From positions 2,418,001 through 2,482,000 of the forward strand of contig NZ_SACN01000001.1 of the NCBI RefSeq assembly GCF_004005865.1: DNA of 64,000 nucleotides. Direction: 5' to 3'. Origin of the DNA: Sphingomonas crocodyli (GTDB lineage: Bacteria; Pseudomonadota; Alphaproteobacteria; Sphingomonadales; Sphingomonadaceae). Position 1 is the first letter of the stretch. Every line of letters begins with the position of its first letter. The translations under genes were made by a program, and so were the position numbers. Of the stretch, positions 25,271 to 34,534 are shown piece by piece. The notes under the pieces were generated by a model. The model ran no database searches and was not told the DNA's origin. It was given only the letters and a program-made list of their open reading frames with translations.

Positions 25271-26905
25271 TTACGCCGCCGCCAGCCCGCGCCCGATCAC
25301 GTGCGCCTGAATCTCCGCCGCGCCCTCGAAGATGTTGAGGATGCGCGCGTCGCACAGGATGCGGCTCGCTTCATATTCGAGCGCATAGCCATTGCCGCCG
25401 TGGATCTGGACGTTGAGGTCGGCATTCGACCACGCGACCCGCGCCCCGAGCAGCTTGGCCATGCCCGCTTCGATATCGCAACGCTGGCCCTTGTCCTTGT
25501 GGCGCGCCGACGAATAGGTCAGCTCGCGCGCCATCACCAGTTCGGCGACCATGAGGGCCAGCTTGTCGGTGACACGCGGGAAATCGGCGAGTTGCTTGCC
25601 GAACTGCTTGCGCTCGGTGGCGTAGCGCAGCGCGACGTCGAACGCGTTCCAGCCCACGCCGATCGCACGCGCCGCCGTCTGGATGCGCGCGCCTTCGAAG
25701 GTCTTCATCAGCTGCTTGAAGCCCTGCCCTTCATTCCCGCCGAGCAGCCCGTCTTCGGCGACCTTGAAGTCGTCGAACGACAGCACGAACTCCTTCATGC
25801 CGCGATAGCCGAGCACTTCGATCTCGCTGCCGTCGAGCCCTTCGTCGGGGAAGTTGGTCCCCTCCGAACGCCCCTTGGCCGCCAGCATCATCGAAAGCCC
25901 GCCATAGCCCGGCGTGTTCGGATCGGTGCGGCACAGCACGGTCATCACGTCGGCGCGGCCGGCGTGGGTGATCCAGGTCTTGCTGCCCTTCAGGCTCCAG
26001 CTGCCGTCATCCTGCCTGATCGCGCGGGTGCGGACCGAGGCGAGGTCGGAGCCGGTGTCGGGCTCGGTGAAGACGGCGGTGGGCAGGATCTTGCCGCTGG
26101 CGATGCCCGGCAGCCACTTCGCCTTCTGCTCGGCGGTGCCGTTCTGCCCGATCAGCTCGCCCGCAATTTCCGAACGGGTGCCGAGCGAACCGGCGCAGAT
26201 CCACCCGCGCGACAATTCTTCGGAGACGAGGCACATGGCGAGCTTGCCAAGGCCGAGGCCACCGAATTCTTCCTCGATGCAGACGCCGAACACGCCCAGT
26301 TCGGCCATCTCCGCGATCACCGCGTCGGGGATCAGTTCGTCGGCCAGGTGCCACGCATGTGCGTTCGGCGCGATCCGGTCCGCCGCGAAGGTGCGGAACT
26401 GTTCGCGGATCATGTCCATCGTCTCGTCGTCGAGCGCCTCGTCGGGCAGCTCGCCGCCGCGCAGCAGGTTCGCGAGCGCGAGGCGCGTCTCGGCGGTGTT
26501 GCCGTCGGCCAGGAACGTCTTCACGGCCTCATCCGCCGCGAGCGTCGCAGCAGCATCGGCGATGCCGAGTTCGCCCGGACGCGCATATTCGTTCTGGCTC
26601 ATCGGCACGCCGCCGATCAGCTGCGCCAGATATTCGCCCACGCCGATGCGCAGCGTCAGCACGTCGATCTCACGCTGGCGGCCGGCACCCTGCCCGCGCG
26701 CCGCCCAATCGGCGGTGGCGGCGATGGCTTCGGCGGTCGTCGCGATCCAGGCGAAGCCGTGGACGAGGCGCTGCTGCTGATCGGCAAGCTTGCTTTCGAC
26801 CTTGCCCGAAGGCGCGATCGTGGCGCCGACCTTGGCCTGCGCGGCCTTGGCATAGATGCGCGCGGCGGTAGCGGCGGCGGCGGCGGAGGCGATCCAGTCG
26901 GTCAT
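25271..26905 (-). CDS. mcd: (2S)-methylsuccinyl-CoA dehydrogenase
   Basis: A 544-residue flavin acyl-CoA dehydrogenase with the ~165-residue N-terminal extension that marks methylsuccinyl-CoA dehydrogenase (family length ~550, against ~380 for usual members). The extension includes [34 protein letters not shown] and PMSQNEY. The core has [31 protein letters not shown], the Arg-type block [16 protein letters not shown] and the catalytic Glu in [14 protein letters not shown]. It would oxidise methylsuccinyl-CoA to mesaconyl-C1-CoA. It is the last gene of an operon whose upstream genes fit the next steps; the start overlaps the previous stop by ATGA. Confidence 0.85.
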   Translation of the reverse strand: MTDWIASAAAAATAARIYAKAAQAKVGATIAPSGKVESKLADQQQRLVHGFAWIATTAEAIAATADWAARGQGAGRQREIDVLTLRIGVGEYLAQLIGGVPMSQNEYARPGELGIADAAATLAADEAVKTFLADGNTAETRLALANLLRGGELPDEALDDETMDMIREQFRTFAADRIAPNAHAWHLADELIPDAVIAEMAELGVFGVCIEEEFGGLGLGKLAMCLVSEELSRGWICAGSLGTRSEIAGELIGQNGTAEQKAKWLPGIASGKILPTAVFTEPDTGSDLASVRTRAIRQDDGSWSLKGSKTWITHAGRADVMTVLCRTDPNTPGYGGLSMMLAAKGRSEGTNFPDEGLDGSEIEVLGYRGMKEFVLSFDDFKVAEDGLLGGNEGQGFKQLMKTFEGARIQTAARAIGVGWNAFDVALRYATERKQFGKQLADFPRVTDKLALMVAELVMARELTYSSARHKDKGQRCDIEAGMAKLLGARVAWSNADLNVQIHGGNGYALEYEASRILCDARILNIFEGAAEIQAHVIGRGLAAA

Positions 26906-27726
26906 TTGTAGGTCACTTTCGCGGACGTGGAGGTGGCGCCGTCGCAACGGACGGCCTGAACTTCGCCGTCGCCGGCGTGCTGAAGGCGGATCGGCTGGCC
27001 GAGGAAGATCGGGGCCGATGCGCGGAAATCGAAGCTGGCCAATTCGCCCTTGGTCGCGGCCAGCGCGGCGAGCTTCGCGGCGATGAACGGCCCGTGGACG
27101 ATCAGCGCGGGATAGCCCTCCACGCCGGTCGCATAGGGCACGTCATAATGGATGCGGTGCCCGTTGAAGGTGACGGCCGAAAAGCGGAACAGGTTGACCG
27201 TCGACGGCTCCCACAGATCGCCATCGATCGGATCGGCAGTCGGCGTCGGCAGCGGCACCGGGTTGTTGTCGGCATCGCGATAGACGTAGCTCTGCCGTTC
27301 GGTGACGCGCACCACGCCGCCCTGGCGCAGCTCGCGGTCCACCTCGACGAACACCAGATCGCCCGAACGGCCGCTCTTGTGGGTCACGTCGGCGACGGTC
27401 GAGACCAGTTCGGCCTCCTCCCCGATCAAAAGCGGCGCTTCGAACCGGATCTTGGCCGATGCGAACATGCGGCGCGGCAAGGTGATCGCGGGCAGGAAGC
27501 CGCCACGCTTGGGGTGCCCGTCCTCACCGATGTCGCCATCGGCGGGTTCGGGCAGGAAGAAGGCCCAGTGCGCCAGCGGCGGCAGCACCTTTTCCACATT
27601 GCGGTCGCTGCCGACCGCGAGCGCGTAACGCCGCAGCGGTTCGGCTTCGAGCCGCTGTTTCAGCGCCTGGGTGCGCCCGATCGCGCTGCGCCATTCGGCG
27701 ATCATGTCTTCGGTGATGTCGCTCAT
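26902..27726 (-). CDS. meh: Mesaconyl-C4-CoA hydratase-like MaoC/FAS1-type dehydratase
   Basis: A 274-residue double hot-dog hydratase. The first half holds [13 protein letters not shown] and [22 protein letters not shown], the second half [31 protein letters not shown], matching the HTD2/acyl-dehydratase family used for mesaconyl-C4-CoA (Meh) and itaconyl-CoA (Ich) hydratases. It would add water to give citramalyl-CoA. The assignment rests on the neighbours as well as on sequence. It overlaps both flanking genes by ATGA, so three enzymes are coupled in translation. Confidence 0.72.
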   Translation of the reverse strand: MSDITEDMIAEWRSAIGRTQALKQRLEAEPLRRYALAVGSDRNVEKVLPPLAHWAFFLPEPADGDIGEDGHPKRGGFLPAITLPRRMFASAKIRFEAPLLIGEEAELVSTVADVTHKSGRSGDLVFVEVDRELRQGGVVRVTERQSYVYRDADNNPVPLPTPTADPIDGDLWEPSTVNLFRFSAVTFNGHRIHYDVPYATGVEGYPALIVHGPFIAAKLAALAATKGELASFDFRASAPIFLGQPIRLQHAGDGEVQAVRCDGATSTSAKVTYK

Positions 27727-28925
27727 GCCACCAGTCCCTGATCGTGAAGCTTGCCGATTTCGCCGCTGCTGAGGCCCAGCAGGGTCGCCAGCACTTCGTC
27801 CGTATCCTGCCCGATCTTCGGCGAGGGCGCGGCGGGCTTGCGCTCGTCGGCCGGAAGCCGCGCGGCCGCACCCGGCGTCGGATAGGATGCGCCGCCCGCA
27901 TGGGTGACGTTCGAGAAGATCGGATTTTCGCCGAACAACCGCGGCTCCTTCGCCAGCGATTGCTGCAGCGTGCGGTAGATCGACCAGGTGCAACCCGCCC
28001 CGTCGAACACCTCGGCACAGGCCGACAAAGGCAGCTTCCCGATCGCGCCTTCGACGAGCGCATCGACGCGGGCACGGTGGTTGAAGCGCGCGCCCTCATC
28101 CTTGGCGAAGTCGACGCCGAGTTCGCTTTCGAGCGCCGCAATCGCATCGGCGAGGCCCAGCGCCTTGATCAGCCCGGTCCACTGACGCGGCGTGATTGCG
28201 ACGAGCATCACCCGCTCGCCATCCGACGTTGCGAAGTCGCGACCGAAGGCGCCGAACAGGTTGTTGCCGCTGCGCGGGCGATCGGCACCGCCCAACATCA
28301 CTTCGGCGACATTGCCCAGATTGCCCATCGTCGCGGCAGCCAGATCGGACAGCGCGAGGCGGATTTCGCGGCCCTTGCCGCTGATCCGGCGATCACGCTC
28401 TGCCGCCAGCATGTTGAACGCCGCCATCGCGCCCGCATAAAGATCCCATGCCGGCAGGACGTGGTTCACCGGGCGCGGATCATCGGGATGGCCGGTCATC
28501 GTCGGCACGCCGACGCTGGCGTTGATCGTATAGTCGACCGCGGGCGTGCCATCGGCCCAGCCCATCACGCGCAGGCAGACCAGATCCTCGCGCAGCGCCG
28601 ACAGCTTTTCGTAGCTGAGGAAGCCCTGCACCGGGAAATTGGTGACGAACAGGCCGTCGCCGCTGGTCGCGATACGCTGCGAAAGCTCGCGGCCCTCGGG
28701 CTTGGAAAGGTCGATCGCGATCGACTTCTTGCCCTTGTTCAGCCCCTCCCAATAGAGGCTCTGCCCGCCCGGACCGATCGGCCAGCGCGCGCTGTCGGGG
28801 CCGCCGCCGATCTGGTCGAAGCGGATCACGGTCGCGCCCATCTGCGCGAAGTGGAGGCCGCACGAAGGCCCGGCGATGAACGCCGCGCCTTCGACCACGG
28901 TCAGACCTTTGAGGAGATCGTACAT
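27723..28925 (-). CDS. mct: Mesaconyl-CoA C1:C4 CoA transferase (2-methylfumaryl-CoA isomerase)
   Basis: A 400-residue family III CoA transferase. Family signatures specific to the 2-methylfumaryl-CoA isomerase branch are FDQIGGGPDSARWPIG, LYWEGLNKGKKSIAIDL, AVDYTINASVG with the likely nucleophile Asp131, PVNHVLPAWDLYAGAM, and NNLFGAFGRDFATSDG. It would move CoA within mesaconate from C1 to C4. In the 3-hydroxypropionate bicycle of Chloroflexus the same type of enzyme acts just before Meh. Its placement between a hydroxyacyl-CoA dehydrogenase gene and meh-like and mcd genes supports the call. Confidence 0.82.
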   Translation of the reverse strand: MYDLLKGLTVVEGAAFIAGPSCGLHFAQMGATVIRFDQIGGGPDSARWPIGPGGQSLYWEGLNKGKKSIAIDLSKPEGRELSQRIATSGDGLFVTNFPVQGFLSYEKLSALREDLVCLRVMGWADGTPAVDYTINASVGVPTMTGHPDDPRPVNHVLPAWDLYAGAMAAFNMLAAERDRRISGKGREIRLALSDLAAATMGNLGNVAEVMLGGADRPRSGNNLFGAFGRDFATSDGERVMLVAITPRQWTGLIKALGLADAIAALESELGVDFAKDEGARFNHRARVDALVEGAIGKLPLSACAEVFDGAGCTWSIYRTLQQSLAKEPRLFGENPIFSNVTHAGGASYPTPGAAARLPADERKPAAPSPKIGQDTDEVLATLLGLSSGEIGKLHDQGLVA

Positions 28926-28928
28926 CGA

Positions 28929-30398
28929 TCAATCGGCCTGATAGATCGACTGGCCGAGCAGCGCGCGACGACGCAGCCACAGGCTCGGGCGGTAGCGATC
29001 CGATCCGGTCGCCTCCTGCAGGCCCTGCATGATCTTGTAGGTCTTCGCGACGCCGATCTTCTCCGCCCATTCGAGCGGGCCGGCCGGATAGTTCTGCGCC
29101 AACTTCATGCCCAGATCGATGTCGGCGGGCGAACCCACCCCGATCTGCGCCAGTTCGCTGCCGAGGTTCGCGATCATGCACAGGATACGCTGCAGCACGA
29201 AGCCCGCCGAATCCTTGATCACCTCGACGATGAAGCCATGCCCGCGCAGCCACGCGGCCACCGGCTGCGCCGCCGCCGAGCCGCCCGGCGCGGTCATCAG
29301 CGTCAGATGCTTCTTGTCGACCGCGGTGAAATCGATCGCGACGGTCGTCTTGGGATCGAGGCCGAGGCGCGCGCAAATGCTCGAGCAATCCTCGCCCAGC
29401 GGCGCGACCAAAGTCGGGCCGTCGCCATCGACGAGGCCGAGTTCGGTGAGCGCAGCGAAATCTGCCGAACCGTCACCGATCTTCGCGGCGAACGGACCGC
29501 CCTCGCCCACTTCCGGCGCGGGCGCGACATCCTTGGCCTCGTCGCCGTACTTGAAGAAGCCCTGGCCGGTCTTGCGACCGAACAGCCCTGCGTGGAACAT
29601 TATCTCGTGCAGCGTCGTCGTCTTCAGGCGCGGATCATGCTGATAGCCCTGATAGATGTACGACGTCGCCGGGAAGTTCACGTCGATGCCAGTCAGGTCC
29701 ATCAGTTCGAACGGCCCCATGCGGAAGCCCGCGCCGTCGCGCATGATGCGATCGACGGTCGCCGGGTCGGTCACCTGCTCCTGCACGACCGCCAGACCTT
29801 CCTGCGTATAGGCGCGGCCCTGCAGATTGACGAGGAAGCCGGGGCCGTCCTTCACGGTGACGGGCACCTTGCCGAGGATCTTCGACAAGGCGGTCGCATC
29901 GTCCGCCACCGCCTGCGACGTGGCGGGCGCGGTGATCACCTCGACCAGCTTCATCAGCGGCACGGGGTTGAAGAAGTGCAACCCGCAGACGCGCGCCTTG
30001 TTCTTGCAGCCCGCCGCGATCGCCGCGACCGAGAGCGAGGAGGTGTTGGTCGCCAGGATCGCGTCGGCCGACACAATCTCCTCCAGCTGCGCGAACAGCT
30101 TCTGCTTCGGCTCCAACCGCTCGATGATCGCTTCGACCACCGTCTCGCACGGCGCGAACTGGTTCAGGTCGGTCGCGAGCGTCAGCCGCGCTTCGGCTTC
30201 GGCGGTATAACCATCGGCGAGCTGACCCTTTTCGACCATGCGCGCGATGCGGCCGATAATGTCCTTGCCCGCCTTGGCGAGCGCATCGGCCGACAGATCG
30301 AACAGGACGACCTTGAGGCCGGCGGTGAGGCCGATCTGCGCGATGCCCGCGCCCATCGGGCCGGCGCCGACGACGCCGAGAGTGGTGGTTTCAGCCAT
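28929..30398 (-). CDS. 3-hydroxyacyl-CoA dehydrogenase (two-domain, PaaH-like)
   Basis: A 489-residue dehydrogenase. NAD-binding GAGPMGAGIAQ (residues ~10-20), the catalytic block LHFFNPVPLMKLVEV and KDGPGFLVNLQGR, a first C-terminal domain (GFRMGPFELMDLTGID), and a second copy of the domain at ~370-485 (IKDSAGFVLQRILCMIANLGSEL). The duplicated C-terminus matches the PaaH/PhaC-type enzymes. It would oxidise a 3-hydroxyacyl-CoA in the same beta-oxidation unit. It is three bases from the crotonase gene and three from mct. Confidence 0.94.
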   Translation of the reverse strand: MAETTTLGVVGAGPMGAGIAQIGLTAGLKVVLFDLSADALAKAGKDIIGRIARMVEKGQLADGYTAEAEARLTLATDLNQFAPCETVVEAIIERLEPKQKLFAQLEEIVSADAILATNTSSLSVAAIAAGCKNKARVCGLHFFNPVPLMKLVEVITAPATSQAVADDATALSKILGKVPVTVKDGPGFLVNLQGRAYTQEGLAVVQEQVTDPATVDRIMRDGAGFRMGPFELMDLTGIDVNFPATSYIYQGYQHDPRLKTTTLHEIMFHAGLFGRKTGQGFFKYGDEAKDVAPAPEVGEGGPFAAKIGDGSADFAALTELGLVDGDGPTLVAPLGEDCSSICARLGLDPKTTVAIDFTAVDKKHLTLMTAPGGSAAAQPVAAWLRGHGFIVEVIKDSAGFVLQRILCMIANLGSELAQIGVGSPADIDLGMKLAQNYPAGPLEWAEKIGVAKTYKIMQGLQEATGSDRYRPSLWLRRRALLGQSIYQAD

Positions 30399-30401
30399 TG
30401 A

Positions 30402-31172
30402 TCAACGTCCCTTGAAGACGGGTTTACGCTTTTCGAGGAAGGCGGCGATGCCCTCGTCGCGGTCCTCGGTGGTGAAGAGAAGCTGGAAGGTCTTGCGTTC
30501 GAGCGCGAGCGCGGTGTCGAGCGAGGCGTCGGGGCCAAGGCCCACCGCCTCCTTGATCGCCTGCACCGCGAGCGGCGGCAGTGCCGCGATCTTCGACGCG
30601 ATCTTCAACGCGTGCGGGATGACCTGATCGTCGGGCACGACTTCGGAAACGATGCCCATCGTGTAGGCGACTTCGGCCGGGATCAGATCGCCGGTCAGCA
30701 GGTAGCGCGACGCCTTGAACTTGCCGACCGCGCGGACCAGCCGCTGCGTGCCGCCGGCGCCCGGCATGATGCCGACCTTGACCTCGGGCAGACCGAACTT
30801 CGCGCCCTCGCCTGCGATGATGATGTCGCAATGGAAGGCGAGTTCCGAACCGCCGCCCAGCGCGAAGCCGTTGACCGCGGCGATCACCGGCTTCTGGCAG
30901 GCGCGCAGCGCGACCCAGGCCGCGACCGATTCCCGCGTCTGGGCGTCGCGCACGGTGCGCTTCTTGAGTTCGGTCAGGTCCGCGCCCGCCGCAAATGCCT
31001 TCTCGTCACCCGTGATGACGATCGCGCGCACCGCCGGATCGAGGTTCAGCTCATCGATATGCGCGGCGAGTTCGAGACGGAGCGGAACGCTCAGCGCGTT
31101 CAACACTTCGGGCCGGTTGAGCTTCAGCAGCGCGACGCCTTCGATCGGCGTTTCTTTCAAGACTTCGGCCAT
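30402..31172 (-). CDS. Enoyl-CoA hydratase (crotonase)
   Basis: A 256-residue crotonase with both catalytic Glu residues: GGGSELAFHCD and GLPEVKVGIMPGAGGTQRL. The oxyanion-hole block ITGDEKAFAAGADLTEL is intact. This is a canonical hydratase adding water to trans-2-enoyl-CoAs, unlike the two other crotonases in the window. It works with the adjacent 3-hydroxyacyl-CoA dehydrogenase and lies thirty bases after the IclR regulator gene in the operon. Confidence 0.94.
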   Translation of the reverse strand: MAEVLKETPIEGVALLKLNRPEVLNALSVPLRLELAAHIDELNLDPAVRAIVITGDEKAFAAGADLTELKKRTVRDAQTRESVAAWVALRACQKPVIAAVNGFALGGGSELAFHCDIIIAGEGAKFGLPEVKVGIMPGAGGTQRLVRAVGKFKASRYLLTGDLIPAEVAYTMGIVSEVVPDDQVIPHALKIASKIAALPPLAVQAIKEAVGLGPDASLDTALALERKTFQLLFTTEDRDEGIAAFLEKRKPVFKGR

Positions 31173-31202
31173 ATCCCTCTCCTCTTTTCCGAAATGTCGT
31201 CG

Positions 31203-32021
31203 TCACCAGCGCCGCTGGCTCAATTCCGCCCGCACCGCTTCCTTCATCGCGACAAGGCGGGGGCCGATATCGGCTTCCATCCGCTCGGGCGTGAACAAAT
31301 AGGTTGGGGCCGAACAGGTGAAGCCGTGGACGGTGCCGTCATTCTGCACCAGCACCGCGCCCACGCCGTTGATCGCACGGTCATAAGTCCCTTCGAAGAC
31401 GCAGTAGCCGCGCGCCTCGATCTGGGCGAAGGCGCCTTCGAGCCGCGTCTTCGTGGCCGGCCAGTGATCCTCACTCGCCCGCGCGATCGCATCCATCAGG
31501 ACGGTGCGGTCCTTATCCGGCAGGCCCGACAGATAGGCCGCACCCATCGCCGACCGGTGGATCGGCACGCGCGCGCCGGCATCGAGGCTGAACGCCACCG
31601 TGCGGCTCCCGCGTTCGACATCGAGATAGATCATCGTCAGCCGATCGCGCGCGCCCAGCGCCACCGAAGCGTCGCTATATTCGGCGAGATCCTTCATGTG
31701 CGGCATCGCGATCCGCCGGATACCCGCCGCCGCGACGCACGCCGCGCCCAGCGACAGCACCGACGGCGCGATCATGTAGCGCGACAGGCGCGGCAGATAA
31801 TCGAGATAGCCGAGCGTGGTGAGCGTATGCGTGATCCGCGAGACGGTCGCTTTCGGCAGTCCCGTCCGCTCCGCCAGTTCCTGATTGCCGAGCGGGCCGT
31901 CCTCGGGCGTGAAGGCGCGCAGCACCTCCAGCCCGCGGGCGAGCGCGGTCACGAACTGGCGATCGGTCTTCTCCTCCTCCGCACCGGGAAGCGAGAGAAC
32001 CTTGCCGAATTCCTTGGCCAC
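31203..32021 (-). CDS. IclR-family transcriptional regulator
   Basis: A 272-residue IclR protein. Winged helix at ~22-85 (QFVTALARGLEVLRAF, LGNQELAERTGLPKATVSRITHTLTTLGYL), then the GAF-like effector domain to the end. GTG at 32021 is the first usable start. PobR/PcaR-type relatives bind aromatic or acid effectors. It is inside the operon between an acyl-CoA dehydrogenase and the crotonase, so it would be co-expressed with its targets. The palindrome at 33296-33312 in front of the operon is the probable operator. Confidence 0.92.
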   Translation of the reverse strand: MAKEFGKVLSLPGAEEEKTDRQFVTALARGLEVLRAFTPEDGPLGNQELAERTGLPKATVSRITHTLTTLGYLDYLPRLSRYMIAPSVLSLGAACVAAAGIRRIAMPHMKDLAEYSDASVALGARDRLTMIYLDVERGSRTVAFSLDAGARVPIHRSAMGAAYLSGLPDKDRTVLMDAIARASEDHWPATKTRLEGAFAQIEARGYCVFEGTYDRAINGVGAVLVQNDGTVHGFTCSAPTYLFTPERMEADIGPRLVAMKEAVRAELSQRRW

Positions 32022-32048
32022 GCCCGCGCGTCTCCGCCCCGGCCCCGA

Positions 32049-33200
32049 TCAGACCTTCAGGCCCGCCTCGCGCAGCAGCGCCTTGGCGATGATCGTCTGC
32101 TGAACCTGCGAAGTGCCCTCGTAGATGCGCATCAGGCGGACGTCGCGATAGAAGCGCTCGACCTTATATTCGGCCATATAGCCCGCGCCGCCGTGGATCT
32201 GCACCGCGCGATCCGCGACGCGGCCCAGCGCTTCCGATGCGAAATACTTGGTCGATGCGACGTCGGCCGAAACCTTCTCGCCCGCGTCGTAACGCTTGGC
32301 GACATCCTGCGTCATCAGCCAAGCCGCATAGGCTTCGGTGCGGCTATCGGCGATCAGGCCCTGGATCAGCTGGAACTGGCCGATCGCCTGCCCGAACTGC
32401 TTGCGCTCGACCGCGTAATTGACGCTTTCCTGCACCAGACGATCGCACATGCCGCTCGACAGCGCCGACAGGTGGATGCGGCCGCGATCGAGAACCTTCA
32501 TCGCGGTCTTGAAGCCGCGCTCGGGCACACCGCCGATGATGTTTTCGGCCGGGATGATCACGTCGTCGAGGATGACGTCGCACGTCATCGTGCCCTTCTG
32601 GCCCATCTTCTTGTCGAGCTTGCCGAAGCTGATGCCCTTGGTCTCGGCCGGCAGGATGAAGGCGGTGACGCCGGCGGCGCCCTTCACGTCGGGCTGGCTG
32701 CGCGCCATCAGCGTGAACATGCCCGCGCGCGGCGCATTGGTGATGAAGCGCTTGGTGCCGTTGACGCGATAGACGTCGCCCTCGCGGATAGCGGTGGTGG
32801 TGATCGATGCGGCGTCCGAACCCGCATTCGGCTCGGTCAGTGCGAAGCTGGCGAACATGCCGCCGGCGAGCTTAGGCAGCCATTCCTGCTTCTGCGCCTC
32901 GGTACCGTCCATGACGATGCCCTGGCTGCCGATGCCGACGGTGGTGCCGATCACCGAACGATAGGCGAAGCTGGTGCGGCCCAGTTCGTAGATCACCTGC
33001 ACTTCCTCGGCCGAGGTGAGGCCTAGGCCGCCATATTCTTCGGGCACGGTCAGGCCGAACAGGCCCAGATCGCGCATCTCGTCGATGATTTCCTGCGGCA
33101 CCGCATCCTCATGCTCGACGCGGTCCTCGTTGGGAATCAGCCGCTCGTCGACGAAGCGGCGCACGGTTTCGCGAAGCATGGCAAAGGTTTCGGTGTCCAT
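32049..33200 (-). CDS. Acyl-CoA dehydrogenase (homomeric type)
   Basis: A 383-residue typical acyl-CoA dehydrogenase: FALTEPNAGSDAASITT, RFITNAPRAGMF, VERKQFGQAIGQFQLIQ, and the C-terminal catalytic Glu in RIYEGTSQVQQ. Unlike the paired enzymes in this window, it should act as a homotetramer. It is the first gene of the eight-kilobase operon and is divergent from a CoA transferase. A shared palindrome lies upstream. It might open beta-oxidation of the acid that yields methylsuccinyl-CoA (inference). Confidence 0.93.
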   Translation of the reverse strand: MDTETFAMLRETVRRFVDERLIPNEDRVEHEDAVPQEIIDEMRDLGLFGLTVPEEYGGLGLTSAEEVQVIYELGRTSFAYRSVIGTTVGIGSQGIVMDGTEAQKQEWLPKLAGGMFASFALTEPNAGSDAASITTTAIREGDVYRVNGTKRFITNAPRAGMFTLMARSQPDVKGAAGVTAFILPAETKGISFGKLDKKMGQKGTMTCDVILDDVIIPAENIIGGVPERGFKTAMKVLDRGRIHLSALSSGMCDRLVQESVNYAVERKQFGQAIGQFQLIQGLIADSRTEAYAAWLMTQDVAKRYDAGEKVSADVASTKYFASEALGRVADRAVQIHGGAGYMAEYKVERFYRDVRLMRIYEGTSQVQQTIIAKALLREAGLKV

Positions 33201-33295
33201 CGGTCCATCCGTTATGATTGCAGGCCGGCAAGGCGGCCGGAGTCGGGTGGGGTTTGTAGTCCCTTCGACGCCAAAGCCAAGCTCAATTCTGCATT

Positions 33296-33312
33296 GCGGA
33301 ATTATATTCCGC
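33296..33312. promoter_or_regulatory. IclR-type operator palindrome
   Basis: GCGGAAT-TAT-ATTCCGC is a perfect 7-bp inverted repeat with a three-base centre. It lies 96 bases before the acyl-CoA dehydrogenase start and 38 before the divergent CoA transferase start, and it overlaps TATAAT on the minus strand. IclR proteins bind GGAA-N-TTCC-like sites, so control by the operon's IclR protein is likely. Confidence 0.65.
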
Positions 33313-33349
33313 TTTCTAAAAGAACTACCTGAATAACAGGAGAGAGACG

Positions 33350-34534
33350 GTGGCAGGGGTTTTGGACGGCATCCGGGTGCTTGATTTCGGCCGCTATGTC
33401 GCCGGCCCCTATGGCGCGACCGTGCTCGCCGATTTCGGCGCCGACGTGATCCGGATCGAACGGCGCCAGGGCGGCGAGGACCGGCTTGTCGCCCCCATCA
33501 CCGACGATGGCGAGGGATCGATCTTCCTCCAGATGAGCCGCAACAAACGATCGGTCGCGATCGACACGCGCACGCCGGAATCCAAGGAAGTGCTGCGCCG
33601 CCTGATCGAAAGCGCCGACGTGGTGATGGCCAACGTCCCCGACAGCGCGCTCGCCGGCATGGGCATCGATTATGAGACGCTGGAAGCCATCAAGCCCGAC
33701 ATCATCCTGTCGAACGTCTCCTCGTTCGGCCCCGTCGGCCCGTGGAAGGACAAGGGCGGATTCGACTCGGTCGGCCAGGCGATGAGCGGCGGGGTGCATC
33801 TGACGGGCACCGCAGACCAGCCCTATCGCACCCCGATCAGCTGGGTCGATCACGCGACCGGCCTCTATGCCGCGATCGGGGTGATGATGGCCTTGTGGGA
33901 GCGTAACCGCTCCGGCCGTGGGCAGCAGATCGACGGCAGCCTGCTCGGATCGGCGGTGTCCTTTTCGACCACCTACCTCGTCGAGCAGGCGGCGCTGGGG
34001 ATCGATCGCACCGCGATCGGCAACCGCAGCTTCATCAACGGCCCGACCGACATCTACAAGACGACCGACGGCTGGATCGTCACCCAGGTCGTCTCCAACC
34101 CGCTGTTCAAGCGCTGGACCAAGCTGATGGGCGAGCCCGAATGGCTCGACGATCCGCGCTTCGCCAGCGACGGCACCCGCGGCGACAATGGCGATGTGCT
34201 GTCCGAACGCATGGGCAAATGGTGCGCCGAGCGCAGCAGCGATCAGGCGATTGCGGAGCTGGGCGCCGCAGGCATCCCCGCCGCCCCGATCCTCTCGCCG
34301 CGCGAAGTCCTCGCCCATCCGCAGGTCGAGGCGATGGGAATGAAGCAGCAGGTCGCCTATCCCGGCCTCGCCGACGGCGCGACCCTGTTCCGCATGCCGG
34401 TAAACCTCAGCGAAACCCCCGCCGACATCCGCACCCCGCCCCCGACCTTGGGCCAGCATACGGGCGACGTTCTGACGGAACTCGGCTTCTCGGCCGATGA
34501 GGTTGCGGCGCTCAGGGCGTCGGAGACGATCTGA
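33350..34534 (+). CDS. Family III CoA transferase (CaiB/BaiF type)
   Basis: A 394-residue CoA transferase with the block GGFDSVGQAMSGGVHLTG (nucleophile Asp139), the N-terminal RVLDFGRYVAGPYGATVLADFGADVIRIE and the C-terminal HPQVEAMGM. It starts with GTG after CAGGAGAGAG. It would activate a carboxylate with CoA from a donor such as succinyl-CoA or acetyl-CoA. It is divergent from the IclR operon and shares the palindrome with it, so it probably feeds the same pathway. Its 3' end overlaps the convergent kinase by 23 bases. Confidence 0.93.
   Translation: MAGVLDGIRVLDFGRYVAGPYGATVLADFGADVIRIERRQGGEDRLVAPITDDGEGSIFLQMSRNKRSVAIDTRTPESKEVLRRLIESADVVMANVPDSALAGMGIDYETLEAIKPDIILSNVSSFGPVGPWKDKGGFDSVGQAMSGGVHLTGTADQPYRTPISWVDHATGLYAAIGVMMALWERNRSGRGQQIDGSLLGSAVSFSTTYLVEQAALGIDRTAIGNRSFINGPTDIYKTTDGWIVTQVVSNPLFKRWTKLMGEPEWLDDPRFASDGTRGDNGDVLSERMGKWCAERSSDQAIAELGAAGIPAAPILSPREVLAHPQVEAMGMKQQVAYPGLADGATLFRMPVNLSETPADIRTPPPTLGQHTGDVLTELGFSADEVAALRASETI

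Noticed and set aside
27744..30401. 885-codon open frame on the plus strand
   Set aside because: It is the antisense shadow of mct and the 3-hydroxyacyl-CoA dehydrogenase genes, which have clear motifs and coupled starts.
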